Below are positions 35,363 to 44,203 of a stretch of 64,000 nucleotides of DNA, piece by piece. A program made the position numbers and the translations under genes. The stretch covers positions 186,001-250,000 of the forward strand of contig NZ_JAALFE010000004.1 of assembly GCF_011059185.1 (NCBI RefSeq), written 5' to 3'. Under the pieces are notes generated by a model. That model made no database searches and was not told the DNA's origin. It saw only the letters and a list, made by a program, of their open reading frames with translations. Origin of the DNA: Paragemmobacter kunshanensis (lineage in GTDB: Bacteria > Pseudomonadota > Alphaproteobacteria > Rhodobacterales > Rhodobacteraceae). How positions within the stretch are numbered: the first letter of the stretch is position 1; every line of letters starts with the position of its first letter.

Positions 35363-36219
35363 CTCGCCCTCAATCTCGCCTGTATCTCCAGCAGATCCGC
35401 CCAGGCCTCGCGCTTTGCCGCCGGGTTGCGCAACAGATAGGCCGGATGCGTCATCGGCATCACAGGCCGGCCAAGCGCCTCGGTCCATGTGCCACGCAGC
35501 CGCAGGATGCCCTTCGCCCCCAGCAGCGCCGAACAGGACACATTCCCCATCAGCACGATCACCTCAGGCTGGGCCAGTTCGACATGCCGCTCGACAAAGG
35601 GCCGCATCATGGCCACTTCCTCGGGCAGCGGATCGCGGTTGCCCGGGGGCCGCCAGGGCATGACATTCGTGATATACAGCGCCCGCTCCGTATCGGGATT
35701 GTCGCGGCCCAGTCCGATGGCCGCGAACATCCGGTCCAGAAGCTGCCCCGCCGCCCCCACGAAGGGCCGCCCCTCCAGATCCTCCTCGCGCCCCGGCGCC
35801 TCGCCCAGGATCAAGACCCTTGCCCCCGCCCGCCCATCGGCAAAGACAAGGTTGCGCGCGCCCTTCTTCAACTCGCAATGCTCATATCCCGCCAGCGCCT
35901 CGCGCAGCGCCGCCAGCGTGCCGGCCGCCGCCGCCCGCGCCACCGCCTCGGCCACCGCCGCATCCGCCGCCTGCGCCGCGCGCTCTGCCGCGCTGATCTG
36001 GGGCACATAGGGCTCTGCCGCGCGCGCCTCCGGCCCCTTCTGCGGCAAGGGGGCCGCACTGGCCGGTGCGGCCTGCCATGCCCCGCGCTCGGGCAGGTCA
36101 TAGGCATTCACCGGATCCTCGCCGATGACTTCGTCCACACCCAGTTCCATCTGCCAGCGCAGCGCCGCCAGCGCCGCCTGCCAGCCTTCGGGCGTGGAGA
36201 TGTCCAGATCGATTCCCAT
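35359..36219 (-). CDS. Uracil-DNA glycosylase, family 4-like
   Basis: A 286-residue DNA repair glycosylase. Active-site motifs are [10 protein letters not shown] near residue 138 with the [13 protein letters not shown] loop, [13 protein letters not shown], and the leucine-loop motif HPAYLLR near the C-terminus. The first 100 residues form a variable alanine-rich extension. Classical family 4 enzymes bind a 4Fe-4S cluster through four cysteines. Here only two cysteines are present in the whole protein (EHC and NVSC), so a cluster is unlikely. The start at 36219 gives the MGIDLDIS N-terminus; its ribosome binding site is weak. Confidence 0.88.
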   Translation of the reverse strand: MGIDLDISTPEGWQAALAALRWQMELGVDEVIGEDPVNAYDLPERGAWQAAPASAAPLPQKGPEARAAEPYVPQISAAERAAQAADAAVAEAVARAAAAGTLAALREALAGYEHCELKKGARNLVFADGRAGARVLILGEAPGREEDLEGRPFVGAAGQLLDRMFAAIGLGRDNPDTERALYITNVMPWRPPGNRDPLPEEVAMMRPFVERHVELAQPEVIVLMGNVSCSALLGAKGILRLRGTWTEALGRPVMPMTHPAYLLRNPAAKREAWADLLEIQARLRAR

Positions 36220-36297
36220 GCCCGCAAAACTAGGCCCGCCCCCGGCCCTGCGCCACCGCCAAATTTTCCCGCGCGAAACCGGACCCCGCCGCGCGGC

Positions 36298-36326
36298 TTG
36301 CCCGATCCACTGCCCCCCCCTATAAG
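36298..36326 (+). promoter_or_regulatory. Sigma-70-like promoter of the pyrB operon
   Basis: TTGCCC (36298-36303) and TATAAG (36321-36326) are separated by exactly 17 bases. The predicted transcript starts about 36333, leaving a 20-base leader with AGGAGG at 36343-36348. The leader is too short for a pyrimidine attenuator. Confidence 0.55.
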
Positions 36327-36354
36327 CCGCAGGAAACCCCGAAGGAGGATGAGA

Positions 36355-37317
36355 ATGACCTTCCGCGCGCGCCACCTCCTCGGCATCGAACATCTCGCGC
36401 CCCTCGAAATCACCACCGTCCTCGATCTGGCCGACCGCTATGTCGATCTCAACCGCCGCACCGTCAAACAATCCGACGTGCTGGCCGGGATGACGCAGAT
36501 CAACATGTTCTTCGAAAACTCCACCCGCACGCAGGCCAGCTTCGAACTGGCGGGCAAGCGGCTGGGGGCCGACGTGATGAACATGTCCGTCGCCCAGTCA
36601 TCGGTGAAGAAGGGCGAAACCCTGATCGACACCGCCATGACGCTGAACGCCATGCATCCCGATCTGCTGGTGGTCCGCCACGGCGCATCCGGCGCGGTCA
36701 ACCTCTTGGCCTCCAAGGTCAACTGCGCGGTGCTGAACGCGGGCGACGGCCGCCACGAACACCCGACCCAGGCGCTGCTCGATGCCCTTACCATCCGCCG
36801 CGCCAAGGGCCGCATCCAGCGCCTGACCGTCGCCATCTGCGGCGACATCGCCCATTCCCGCGTGGCGCGGTCGAACCTGATCCTCTTGGGCAAGATGGAA
36901 AACCGCATCCGCCTGATCGGCCCCCCCACCCTGATGCCATCAGGCATCGGCGAGTTCGGGGTCGAGGTCCATGACGACATGCGAAAGGGCCTCGAAGGCG
37001 CGGATGTGGTGATGATGCTGCGGCTTCAGAAGGAACGCATGGATGGCGGCTTCATCCCGTCGGAACGTGAATACTACCACCGCTACGGCCTCGACGCCGA
37101 CAAGCTTTCGCATGCCAAGCCCGATGCCATCGTCATGCATCCCGGCCCCATGAACCGCGGCGTGGAAATCGACGGCGATCTGGCGGACGACATCAACCGC
37201 TCCGTCATCCAGGATCAGGTCGAAATGGGCGTCGCCGTCCGCATGGCCTGCATGGACCTGCTCGCCCGCAACCTGCGGCTGGAACGCGGGCGCAAGATCG
37301 TGGGAACGATGGTATGA
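36355..37317 (+). CDS. pyrB: Aspartate carbamoyltransferase catalytic subunit
   Basis: A 320-residue ATCase that makes carbamoyl-aspartate, the first committed pyrimidine step. The carbamoyl-phosphate motif [13 protein letters not shown] lies near residues 52-64, the catalytic SVKKGET near 83-89, and the aspartate-binding RLQKER near 231-236, with [11 protein letters not shown] at about 261-271. There is no pyrI regulatory gene nearby; a dihydroorotase-like gene follows, as in class A ATCases. AGGAGG stands six bases before the chosen ATG. Its stop overlaps a 38-residue membrane-protein gene. Confidence 0.96.
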   Translation: MTFRARHLLGIEHLAPLEITTVLDLADRYVDLNRRTVKQSDVLAGMTQINMFFENSTRTQASFELAGKRLGADVMNMSVAQSSVKKGETLIDTAMTLNAMHPDLLVVRHGASGAVNLLASKVNCAVLNAGDGRHEHPTQALLDALTIRRAKGRIQRLTVAICGDIAHSRVARSNLILLGKMENRIRLIGPPTLMPSGIGEFGVEVHDDMRKGLEGADVVMMLRLQKERMDGGFIPSEREYYHRYGLDADKLSHAKPDAIVMHPGPMNRGVEIDGDLADDINRSVIQDQVEMGVAVRMACMDLLARNLRLERGRKIVGTMV

Positions 37318-37430
37318 CACCCGACCCCGACCGCAAACCCACGAAGGACGAGATGAAGCAGGGCGGCAAGGTCGCGGCCCTTGTCCTGATCTTCCTCGCC
37401 CTCTTCACCATCTATTTCGTGGTGGGATGA
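37314..37430 (+). CDS. Small single-span membrane protein between pyrB and pyrX
   Basis: A 38-residue open frame beginning in the ATGA overlap with pyrB and ending in an overlap with the next start (ATGATG). It has a charged N-terminal half ([15 protein letters not shown]) and one hydrophobic span at about residues 20-37. Its position inside a tightly coupled operon and its coherent signal-anchor design support a real gene, though the family is not recognised. It may stabilise or localise a neighbour. Confidence 0.6.
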   Translation: MTPDPDRKPTKDEMKQGGKVAALVLIFLALFTIYFVVG

Positions 37431-37807
37431 TGGAGTTTCGCCCCGATCCCGCCGCCTACCTGCGCGCCCATGTCATCATGGCCCTCGTCGGCGGCATCGC
37501 CGCGGGCCTTGTCCTTGTCGCGCTCGGCAATTCCGACCCCTGGGTCGGCCCTGTCGCCGCCCTTCTCGCCATCGGCATCCGCGCCGCCTATGTCCGGTCC
37601 GAAGCGATGGGCGAAGTCTGGCACCTCACCGGCACGCACCTCACCGGCCCCGGCGGCCGTTCCATCCCGCGAGACCAGATCGTGCAGGCCCGCCCCTTCC
37701 TCGGCGCGGTCCAGATCGTCACCCGTTCGGGCGACAAGCACCTGATCCGCTACCTTCCCGATCCTGCCGCCGCCGCGCGCGCCATCCAGTCCGGACCCCG
37801 CACATGA
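37427..37807 (+). CDS. Hypothetical membrane protein, two N-terminal spans
   Basis: A 126-residue protein with two hydrophobic segments (about 14-34 and 39-56) followed by a soluble beta-rich tail of about 65 residues (HLTGTHLTGPGGRSIPRDQI, then GAVQIVTRSGDKHLIRYL). The tail resembles a small bacterial PH-like module, but this is a weak impression. Two adjacent ATGs (37427, 37430) are possible starts. It overlaps the small gene upstream and the dihydroorotase-like gene downstream by four bases each. The function is unknown. Confidence 0.75.
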   Translation: MMEFRPDPAAYLRAHVIMALVGGIAAGLVLVALGNSDPWVGPVAALLAIGIRAAYVRSEAMGEVWHLTGTHLTGPGGRSIPRDQIVQARPFLGAVQIVTRSGDKHLIRYLPDPAAAARAIQSGPRT

Positions 37808-39075
37808 CCACGCTGCACCTTACCCATGCCCGGATCATCGACCCCGAGGCAGGCACGATTACCCAGGGCTCCGTCACATTGGCGAAAGGCGTCATCGCCG
37901 CCATCAACGGCCCGAAACCCAAGGGCGCGACGGAAATCGACTGCGGCAACCACCACCTCGCCCCCGGCATCGTGGATATCGGCGTCAAGATCGGTGAACC
38001 CGGCGAACGCCACCGCGAAAGCTTCCGCTCCGCAGGCCTCGCGGCAGCGGCAGGTGGCGTCACAACCCTGATCGCCCGCCCCGACACCGCCCCCGCCATC
38101 GACACACCCGAAACGCTGGAATTCGTCACCCGCCGCGCGCTTGACGCCTCTCCCGTCCGCATCCGCCACATGGCCGCCCTGACCAAGGGCCGCGAAGGGC
38201 GCGAGATGACAGAGATCGGCTTCCTCCTCGACGCAGGCGCCATCGCCTTCACCGACGCCTTCGCCGTGACGCAGGACGCCAAGGTTCTCTCCCGCGCCTT
38301 CACCTATGCCCGCTCCCTCGGCGCGCTGGTGATCGGCCACCCGCAGGATCCGGGTCTCTCCAAAGGCGCCGCCGCCACCTCGGGCAAGTTCGCCTCGCTC
38401 CGCGGCCTGCCCGCCGTGTCGCCCCTTGCCGAACGCATGGGCCTCGAACGCGACCTCGCGCTGGTCGAAATGACGGGCGTGCGCTACCACGCCGACCAGA
38501 TCACCACCGCCCACGCCCTGCCCGCGCTGCAACGCGCCAAGGAGTCGGGCCTTGATGTCACGGCAGGCACCTCCATCCACCACCTGACCCTGAACGAGAT
38601 CGACCTCGGCGACTACCGCACCTTCTTCAAGCTGACGCCCCCCCTGCGCTCCGAAGAAGACCGCCTCGCCTTGGTCGAAGCCGTGGCAAACGGCACCATC
38701 GACTGCATCTCCTCCATGCACACCCCCGCCGACGAGGAATCCAAGCGCCTCCCCTTCGAAGAGGCCGCCGCAGGCGCCGTCGCCCTCGAAACCCTGCTCC
38801 CCGCCGCCATGCGCCTATACCATGCAGGCCATATCGACCTGCCCACCCTCTTCCGCGCCCTCTCGCTGAACCCGGCCAGACGCCTCGGCCTGCCCCAAGG
38901 CCGCATGGCCATCGGCGCCCCCGCCGATCTGGTGCTGTTCGATCCCGACGCCCCCTTCCTGATGGACCGCTTCAAGTTGCAGTCCAAATCCAAGAACACC
39001 CCGTTTGACGGACAGCGGATGGAGGGTAAGGTGCTGGCCACCTTCGTGAACGGAACCCGGGTCCACACAGCATGA
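37804..39075 (+). CDS. pyrX: Dihydroorotase-like protein lacking metal ligands (PyrX/PyrC' type)
   Basis: A 423-residue amidohydrolase-fold protein clearly related to class I dihydroorotase. The zinc-binding PGxxDxHxHxREPG motif reads [14 protein letters not shown] at about residues 54-67, so both histidines and the arginine are replaced. The catalytic TDHAPH segment reads SMHTPA near 304-309, losing the aspartate. It should therefore be inactive, like Pseudomonas PyrC', which forms the ATCase holoenzyme with PyrB. Its place in the pyrB operon supports that structural role; an active dihydroorotase must be encoded elsewhere. Confidence 0.88.
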   Translation: MTTLHLTHARIIDPEAGTITQGSVTLAKGVIAAINGPKPKGATEIDCGNHHLAPGIVDIGVKIGEPGERHRESFRSAGLAAAAGGVTTLIARPDTAPAIDTPETLEFVTRRALDASPVRIRHMAALTKGREGREMTEIGFLLDAGAIAFTDAFAVTQDAKVLSRAFTYARSLGALVIGHPQDPGLSKGAAATSGKFASLRGLPAVSPLAERMGLERDLALVEMTGVRYHADQITTAHALPALQRAKESGLDVTAGTSIHHLTLNEIDLGDYRTFFKLTPPLRSEEDRLALVEAVANGTIDCISSMHTPADEESKRLPFEEAAAGAVALETLLPAAMRLYHAGHIDLPTLFRALSLNPARRLGLPQGRMAIGAPADLVLFDPDAPFLMDRFKLQSKSKNTPFDGQRMEGKVLATFVNGTRVHTA

Positions 39076-39692
39076 TCTTCCTGCCCGAAATCACCTCTGC
39101 CCCGCTGGCCCTCGGCCTTGTGGCCCTGCTGGCCTATCTTGCGGGGTCCATCCCCTTCGGCGTGGTGATCACCCGCGCCATGGGCCTTGGCGACCTGCGC
39201 CAGATCGGATCGGGCAATATCGGCGCAACCAATGTCCTCAGGACAGGCAGCAAACCCGCCGCCGCCGCGACCCTGATCCTCGACGCGGCCAAGGGCGGCA
39301 TCGCCGTGCTGATCGCCCGGGCACTGGTGGGGGAAGATGCCGCACAGATCGCGGCACTCGCCTCCTTCCTCGGCCACCTTTACCCGGTCTGGCTGGGCTT
39401 CAAGGGCGGCAAGGGCGTCGCCACCTTCCTCGGCATCCTGCTAGCGCTGGCCTGGCCCGTCGGGCTCATGGCCTGCGCCACATGGGCCGTGGCCGCGGCG
39501 CTGACGCGCATTTCCTCGGCCTCGGCGCTGGCTGCATCGGCGCTCAGCCCCGGCTTCCTCGCCTTCGCGGGCTATTCCGATCTGGTGCTTCTGGCCCTGC
39601 TGCTTGCCGCGCTGGTCTGGATCCGCCACGCCGCCAATATCCGCCGCATGCGGGACGGAACAGAGCCGCGGATCGGAAAGAAGACCGCTTGA
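39072..39692 (+). CDS. plsY: Glycerol-3-phosphate acyltransferase PlsY
   Basis: A 206-residue inner-membrane acyltransferase that uses acyl-phosphate to make lysophosphatidate. The three PlsY motifs are present: SIPFG near residue 26, the phosphate loop [13 protein letters not shown] near 46-58, and [13 protein letters not shown] near 112-124. It has five predicted spans. It overlaps the dihydroorotase-like gene by four bases, placing phospholipid synthesis in the pyrimidine operon, a common alphaproteobacterial arrangement. Confidence 0.95.
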   Translation: MIFLPEITSAPLALGLVALLAYLAGSIPFGVVITRAMGLGDLRQIGSGNIGATNVLRTGSKPAAAATLILDAAKGGIAVLIARALVGEDAAQIAALASFLGHLYPVWLGFKGGKGVATFLGILLALAWPVGLMACATWAVAAALTRISSASALAASALSPGFLAFAGYSDLVLLALLLAALVWIRHAANIRRMRDGTEPRIGKKTA

Positions 39693-39720
39693 AATCGCCC
39701 AGGCAAGCGACAGCCTGCCG

Positions 39721-40062
39721 TCAGCGGATTTCAACACCGTTCAGCAAGCGCTTCAAAACGGCAAACTGATAGACAATCGCTGCAAGACCCAATGTAATGA
39801 TTGACAGGAGAAGCCAGATCACGGCGTGTCCGATGATCTCTCCCAGGCCAACCTCCACATGCAATTTACCCACGACGCGCCCGTCCGGGGCAACAAGGCT
39901 CGTCCGGTTGATCGGCGCCTTGAAGATGTAATAGGGTGCGATGAATAGACCAAGACCAAGTGTCACGATGGTCAGAAGCACCCAGATTATTACCGTCCCA
40001 ATACCTTCAGAAACAGTGAAATCGCACTTCAGTTTGTGCCCCGACGGAATAAGGGAATTCAT
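39721..40062 (-). CDS. Hypothetical two-span membrane protein
   Basis: A 113-residue protein with two long hydrophobic segments (about 20-45 and 75-105) in a repeated layout. Each contains a W-V/L-L-L-x-I-V/I-TLGL core, so the protein looks like an internal duplication, with a short hydrophilic VAPDGRVVGKLHVEV link. ATG 40062 was chosen because AAAGGA lies nine bases upstream; ATG 40080 is too close to it. It is convergent with plsY. Its base composition is distinctly more AT-rich than the neighbouring genes, suggesting recent acquisition. The function is unknown. Confidence 0.75.
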   Translation of the reverse strand: MNSLIPSGHKLKCDFTVSEGIGTVIIWVLLTIVTLGLGLFIAPYYIFKAPINRTSLVAPDGRVVGKLHVEVGLGEIIGHAVIWLLLSIITLGLAAIVYQFAVLKRLLNGVEIR

Positions 40063-40423
40063 TTTAACATTTCCTTTCAAATTGTTAACCGAAGCCTCAG
40101 TGAACTGCCCCTCACTTCACTGAACAATAACGAAGCCTTAAACCATGAAAGAAATATGTCCAAACTGTGCGCTCCGGCACAGCCTGCACAAAAACCCTAC
40201 GCGCCGCCCGCAGCGTGCCGAAAGGCTGATCGGCTTCTTCGACTTGTGCAGAGTCACAGGCCCCAGCCGCTTCGGGGCCAACCTCGTTCAGGCCTGATCC
40301 CAATTGGCTTCGCCATGGCGCACCCTTGGACGCAGCCTTGCCGATACCTGAACTCGCCGCCCGCTGCGTGCCCACAGAGTGCGGCACAGGCTGCGGCACG
40401 GGAAATTGACTGCCGTCGTGGCC
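40063..40423. other. 361-bp intergenic stretch without a firm gene
   Basis: This interval lies upstream of the small membrane gene and downstream of gshA. Its left third is AT-rich and carries a hairpin pairing 40097-40104 (TCAGTGAA) with 40116-40123 (TTCACTGA), nested inside ATTGTT/AACAAT repeats. CGAAGCCT occurs twice, at about 40090 and 40131. The rest is GC-rich and contains a possible 50-codon frame at 40145-40297. I see no promoter I would commit to. Confidence 0.5.
40145..40297 (+). CDS. Possible small cysteine-containing protein
   Basis: A 50-codon frame starts MKEICPNCALRHSLH and ends LVQA. It has a Cys-x2-Cys pair followed by histidine, then a basic middle and one more cysteine, reminiscent of a tiny zinc-binding protein. 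There is no good ribosome binding site, and the frame lies in an otherwise unexplained intergenic region, so it may be chance or a decayed gene. Confidence 0.22.
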   Translation: MKEICPNCALRHSLHKNPTRRPQRAERLIGFFDLCRVTGPSRFGANLVQA

Positions 40424-41770
40424 CTAAAGACTCGCGGCCTCATAGATCGGGGCCAAGTCGCCCCCCCAGGCCCCGCGATACTGCGACAGCCAGCGATCCG
40501 CCTGCGTCAGGCCGGTTTCCACCGCTTCCACCAGCGGCGCCAGATAGCGCTCTTCCCCCAGACCGCGCCCCGCCAGCCCCGCCTGCGACAGCGCCACCGC
40601 GGCCCGTGCCAGATCGGCGATCCGCACCCCGCCCGCCTGCCCGGCAAGCCCCTCGACCGAGGCCGCAACCCGCAGCCCCTCGCGCGTCTCCGCATCAAGC
40701 CCCTTCACAAGGTCCCATGCCGCGTCCAGCACCGTCTGGTCATAGATCAGCCCCACCCAGAAGGCCGGCAGCGCCACGATATGCGCGAAATCCCCGCAAT
40801 CGGCCCCGCGCATCTCGATATACCGCTTCACCCGCGCTTCGGGGAACACGGTCGTCATGTGATCCGCCCAGTCCGAAAGCGTCGGCTTCTCGCCCGGCAG
40901 CGCGGGCAGTTCGCCCTTCAGGAAATCTCGGAAGGACTGGCCCAGCGCATTGATGTATCTGCCGTCGCGATAGACAAAATACATCGGCACATCCAGCACC
41001 CAGTCGACATAGCGCTGAAAGCCAAACCCCTCATCAAAGGCGAAAGGCAACATCCCCGTGCGCGAGTCATCCAGCCCCCGCCAGATGCGCGACCGCCAGG
41101 ATTTGTGCCCGTTCAACTTGCCCTCGAAAAACGGCGATGAGGCGAAAAGCGCGGTCGCCACCGGCTGCAGCGCCAGCGCCACCCGCATCTTCTTGACCAT
41201 GTCCGCTTCCGACGCATAGTCGAGGTTCACCTGAACCGTCGACGTGCGATACATCATCTGCGTGCCATGGGTGCCGACCTTGCCCATGTAATCCGTCATC
41301 AGCCGATAGCGCCCCTTGGGCATCACCGGCATGTCCTCGTGCCGCCATTCCGGCGCCGCCCCGATCCCCATGAAGCGGATGCCCAGCGGCTCGGCCAGGG
41401 CGCGCACCTCATCGAGGTGCTGGCGCAGTTCCGCCTCCGTCTCGCGCAGCCCGGCGAAGGCCGCACCCGAAAGCTCGAACTGCCCGCCCGGTTCCAGGCT
41501 GATATTCGCCCCGTTCCGCGTCAGCCCGATGACGTTGTCGCCCTCGCGCACCGGCTCCCAGCCGAACTGCGCCTGCAACCCCGCGAAAAGCGCACTGATC
41601 GACCGCGCCCCGTCATAGGGCAGGGGCTGGCGCGTGTCGGTCAGCCAGCCGAATTTTTCATGCTCGGTCCCGATGCGCCAGTCGGCCTTGGGCTTGCAGC
41701 CCGATTCCATGAACTCGGCAAGCTGCGCAAAGCTCTCGATCGGCCCGCCACCGGACTGGGGAATGGACAT
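40424..41770 (-). CDS. gshA: Glutamate--cysteine ligase (proteobacterial/plant type)
   Basis: A 448-residue gamma-glutamylcysteine synthetase of the plant/alphaproteobacterial class, the first enzyme of glutathione synthesis. RIGTEHEKFGW near residues 31-41, NISLEPGGQFELSG near 93-106 and the YRTSTVQVNLDY motif near 172-183 are diagnostic. MRGADCGDFAHIVALPAFWVGL near 318-339 completes the active site. ATG 41770 is preferred because GGAG lies eight bases upstream; a TTG at 41776 is less likely. It is followed by no co-directional gene until the small membrane gene. Confidence 0.95.
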   Translation of the reverse strand: MSIPQSGGGPIESFAQLAEFMESGCKPKADWRIGTEHEKFGWLTDTRQPLPYDGARSISALFAGLQAQFGWEPVREGDNVIGLTRNGANISLEPGGQFELSGAAFAGLRETEAELRQHLDEVRALAEPLGIRFMGIGAAPEWRHEDMPVMPKGRYRLMTDYMGKVGTHGTQMMYRTSTVQVNLDYASEADMVKKMRVALALQPVATALFASSPFFEGKLNGHKSWRSRIWRGLDDSRTGMLPFAFDEGFGFQRYVDWVLDVPMYFVYRDGRYINALGQSFRDFLKGELPALPGEKPTLSDWADHMTTVFPEARVKRYIEMRGADCGDFAHIVALPAFWVGLIYDQTVLDAAWDLVKGLDAETREGLRVAASVEGLAGQAGGVRIADLARAAVALSQAGLAGRGLGEERYLAPLVEAVETGLTQADRWLSQYRGAWGGDLAPIYEAASL

Positions 41771-41866
41771 CTTCAAGGCTCCGCTGCGTGTCTTGGTTCA
41801 AGGCCCCGACTCGTGCTTCGCCTGACGGGGCAAGTCAAGGGGCCGAAGCCGCCCGCCCGCGCGCCG

Positions 41867-42409
41867 TTACAGGCGTGATACGCCCCGCCCGGCCCGCCGC
41901 CAGATCAGCCGCGACTGTTCTGCCGGGGCAAGGCCGCGCCCCTGCCCGTCGCCCTGCGGACCAAGGGCCGCCAGCAGGATCGACATCTCCATCCCCGGCA
42001 GCCCGGCAAAGACATCAAACAGACCCTCGGCCCCCGTTGCATCCACCGGCACCAGCAGAACCTGCCCATCCGCCTGCCGCAGCCGCCACAGCCGCCGCCC
42101 GCGCAACGACATCAGCCGCACCTCATCCAGCTCCGGCACGCTGACGAACCCGCCAAGCTGCGGCCCCATATAGGAAATCTGCCCCTCATCCAGGCTCACC
42201 ACGCCCGGCGCGGCCGCCCCTTGGGCAAAGCGCAGCCGCCGCCAGCCCTGCAAGGCAAGCCCCGCCGCCAGCCCCGCCAGGATCAGCCCGACCGGCACCA
42301 GCAGCCATCCCCCAAGCGATGCGATCCACAGGCCCAGCAGCAGCACCGAACCGGCCCCGATCACCTCGCGCCACTGCCAGAACGCCGCGCGCAGTTCCGG
42401 CCGGATCAC
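41867..42409 (-). CDS. Hypothetical membrane protein downstream of rsmE
   Basis: A 180-residue protein with two hydrophobic segments (about 18-55) after a short cytoplasmic N-terminus. A beta-rich soluble domain of about 110 residues follows, with EGQISYMGPQLGGFVSVPELDEVRL and VLLVPVDATGAEGLFDVF. The GTG at 42409 overlaps the rsmE stop (GTGA) and has GGGGGA upstream, so it is coupled to rsmE. The family is not recognised and the function unknown. Confidence 0.78.
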   Translation of the reverse strand: MIRPELRAAFWQWREVIGAGSVLLLGLWIASLGGWLLVPVGLILAGLAAGLALQGWRRLRFAQGAAAPGVVSLDEGQISYMGPQLGGFVSVPELDEVRLMSLRGRRLWRLRQADGQVLLVPVDATGAEGLFDVFAGLPGMEMSILLAALGPQGDGQGRGLAPAEQSRLIWRRAGRGVSRL

Positions 42410-43128
42410 CGCCAATCCCCCAGCGCCGCCTGCCACAGCGCCAGCGCCGCCACCGCCGCCGTATCCGCCCGCAGGATGCGCGGCCCAAGGCTGACGGGCA
42501 GAACCGCAGGCATCGCCCTCAGCTTCGCCTTCTCTCCTTCCGAAAACCCGCCCTCCGGCCCGATCAATATGGCCCAGGGCCCCGGTTCCGCCCCCGCCAA
42601 ACCCTGCGCGGCCCCCACCAGAGACTCATCGCACCACAGGATGCGCCGCCCCTCGGGCCAGCCCGCCAGCAGCCGCTCCAGCGCCACCAGATCGGCGACC
42701 TCCGGCACATAGGTGCCCCCGCATTGCTCCGCCGCCTCTACCGCATGGGCCTGCAGCCGGTCCTGCCGGATGCGCTCGGAATTGGTATGCCGGGTCTGCA
42801 CCGGCAGGATCCGCCGCGCGCCCATCTCCACCGCCTTCTCCACGATGAAATCCGTCCGCGCCTTCTTGATCGGCGCGAACAGCAGCCACAGGTCCGGCGG
42901 CATCAGCAGGGCCCTGGTCTGCCGGTCGCAGACCAGAACACCCCCCCGCTTGCCGGCTTCCGCGACCTCGGCCCGCCATTCCCCGTCGCGCCCGTTGAAC
43001 AGCGCAACCGCCGCCCCCTTGGCCAGGCGCATCACCGAAAACAGGTAATGCGCCTGATCCGCGCCCAAGGCCACGGCTTGCCCCTGCCCAAGGGGCTGAT
43101 CTACATAAAGACGAACCTTCGCATCCAT
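42406..43128 (-). CDS. rsmE: 16S rRNA (uracil-1498-N3)-methyltransferase
   Basis: A 240-residue RsmE of the SPOUT superfamily, which methylates U1498 of 16S rRNA. The PUA-like N-terminal domain spans about 1-70. The knotted domain has the motifs KKARTDFIVEKAVEMGARRILPV, LIGPEGGFSEGEK near 186-198 and LGPRILRADTAAVAAL near 213-228. ATG 43128 gives the normal MDAKVRLYV start. It diverges from ubiA, with only 12 bases between start codons. Confidence 0.95.
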   Translation of the reverse strand: MDAKVRLYVDQPLGQGQAVALGADQAHYLFSVMRLAKGAAVALFNGRDGEWRAEVAEAGKRGGVLVCDRQTRALLMPPDLWLLFAPIKKARTDFIVEKAVEMGARRILPVQTRHTNSERIRQDRLQAHAVEAAEQCGGTYVPEVADLVALERLLAGWPEGRRILWCDESLVGAAQGLAGAEPGPWAILIGPEGGFSEGEKAKLRAMPAVLPVSLGPRILRADTAAVAALALWQAALGDWR

Positions 43129-43140
43129 GGCCCGCACCCT

Positions 43141-44106
43141 ATGACCCAACCGCCCGTAATTCCAGAGGCCGGCATCGTTGCCGATGCCCCGCGCGGCAAT
43201 TGGGTCGATACGCTGGCCCCCGCCGCCACCCGCCCCTACCTGCGCCTGTCACGCGCCGACAGGCCCATCGGCACCTGGCTCCTGCTCATCCCCTGCCTCT
43301 GGGCCATCGCCCTTGCCGCCGCGTCCACCGGCGGCTTCACCTGGCTCGACCTCTGGCTCGTCGCCTCCTCGGCCGTGGGGGCCTTCCTGATGCGCGGCGC
43401 GGGCTGCACCTGGAACGACATCACCGACCGCGATTTCGACGCCGCCGTCGCCCGCACCCGCTCGCGCCCCATCCCCTCGCGCCAGGTCACCGTGAAACAG
43501 GCGCTTGTCTGGATGGTGGCGCAGGCCCTCGTCGCCGCGCTCATCCTCTTCACCTACCACCCCCTCGCCATCGCCCTTGGCGTGGGCTCCCTCGCACTCG
43601 TCGCCATCTACCCCTTCGCCAAGCGCTTCACCTGGTGGCCGCAGGCCTTTCTCGGCCTCGCCTTCAACTGGGGCGCGCTGCTGCTCTGGGCCGCGCATTC
43701 CGGCAGCCTGACCCTTGCCCCCATCCTCCTCTATGCGGCTGGCTTCGTCTGGACACTCTTCTACGACACGATCTACGCCCACCAGGACAAGGAAGACGAC
43801 GCCCTGATCGGCGTCCGCTCCACCGCCCGCCTCTTTGGCGCGCATACCGGCAAATGGCTGGCCCTGTTCCTTGTCCTGACGGTCCTCCTGATGGCCGCCG
43901 CCGCCACCCTGGCCCTGCTGCCGCTGGCCTCGCCCCTGCCGCTTCTCGTAGCGCTGGCGGGGGCCTGGGCCATGGGCGCCCACATGTTCTGGCAGATGCG
44001 CCGCGTGGATATCGACGATCCCGCCGCCTGCCTGTCCGTCTTCCGCTCCAACCGCGATGCCGGGCTGATCCCTGCGCTGTTTATTGCCGCTGCGGCACTG
44101 GTTTGA
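43141..44106 (+). CDS. ubiA: 4-hydroxybenzoate octaprenyltransferase
   Basis: A 321-residue membrane prenyltransferase of ubiquinone synthesis. The first aspartate-rich motif NDITDRDFDAAVARTRSRPIPS lies near residues 92-113, and the second motif in YDTIYAHQDKEDDALIGVRST is near 210-230. About eight hydrophobic segments are present. The N-terminus starts with a short hydrophilic leader. It diverges from rsmE at a 12-base gap, so the two promoters must overlap each other's coding regions. Confidence 0.94.
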   Translation: MTQPPVIPEAGIVADAPRGNWVDTLAPAATRPYLRLSRADRPIGTWLLLIPCLWAIALAAASTGGFTWLDLWLVASSAVGAFLMRGAGCTWNDITDRDFDAAVARTRSRPIPSRQVTVKQALVWMVAQALVAALILFTYHPLAIALGVGSLALVAIYPFAKRFTWWPQAFLGLAFNWGALLLWAAHSGSLTLAPILLYAAGFVWTLFYDTIYAHQDKEDDALIGVRSTARLFGAHTGKWLALFLVLTVLLMAAAATLALLPLASPLPLLVALAGAWAMGAHMFWQMRRVDIDDPAACLSVFRSNRDAGLIPALFIAAAALV

Positions 44107-44203
44107 TTGATCCTTCCCCCCTGCCGACGTAATCACGGCAGGCCGTCGCAGAATCCCCGCCCGGGCCTGCCCCCGGCACGAATCGCCCAAGGAAAGCTGC
44201 CCG

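Noticed and set aside
40112-40399. A 95-codon minus-strand frame between the small membrane gene and gshA
   Set aside because: It lacks a ribosome binding site and any coherent domain, and its start lies in ordinary GC-rich intergenic sequence.
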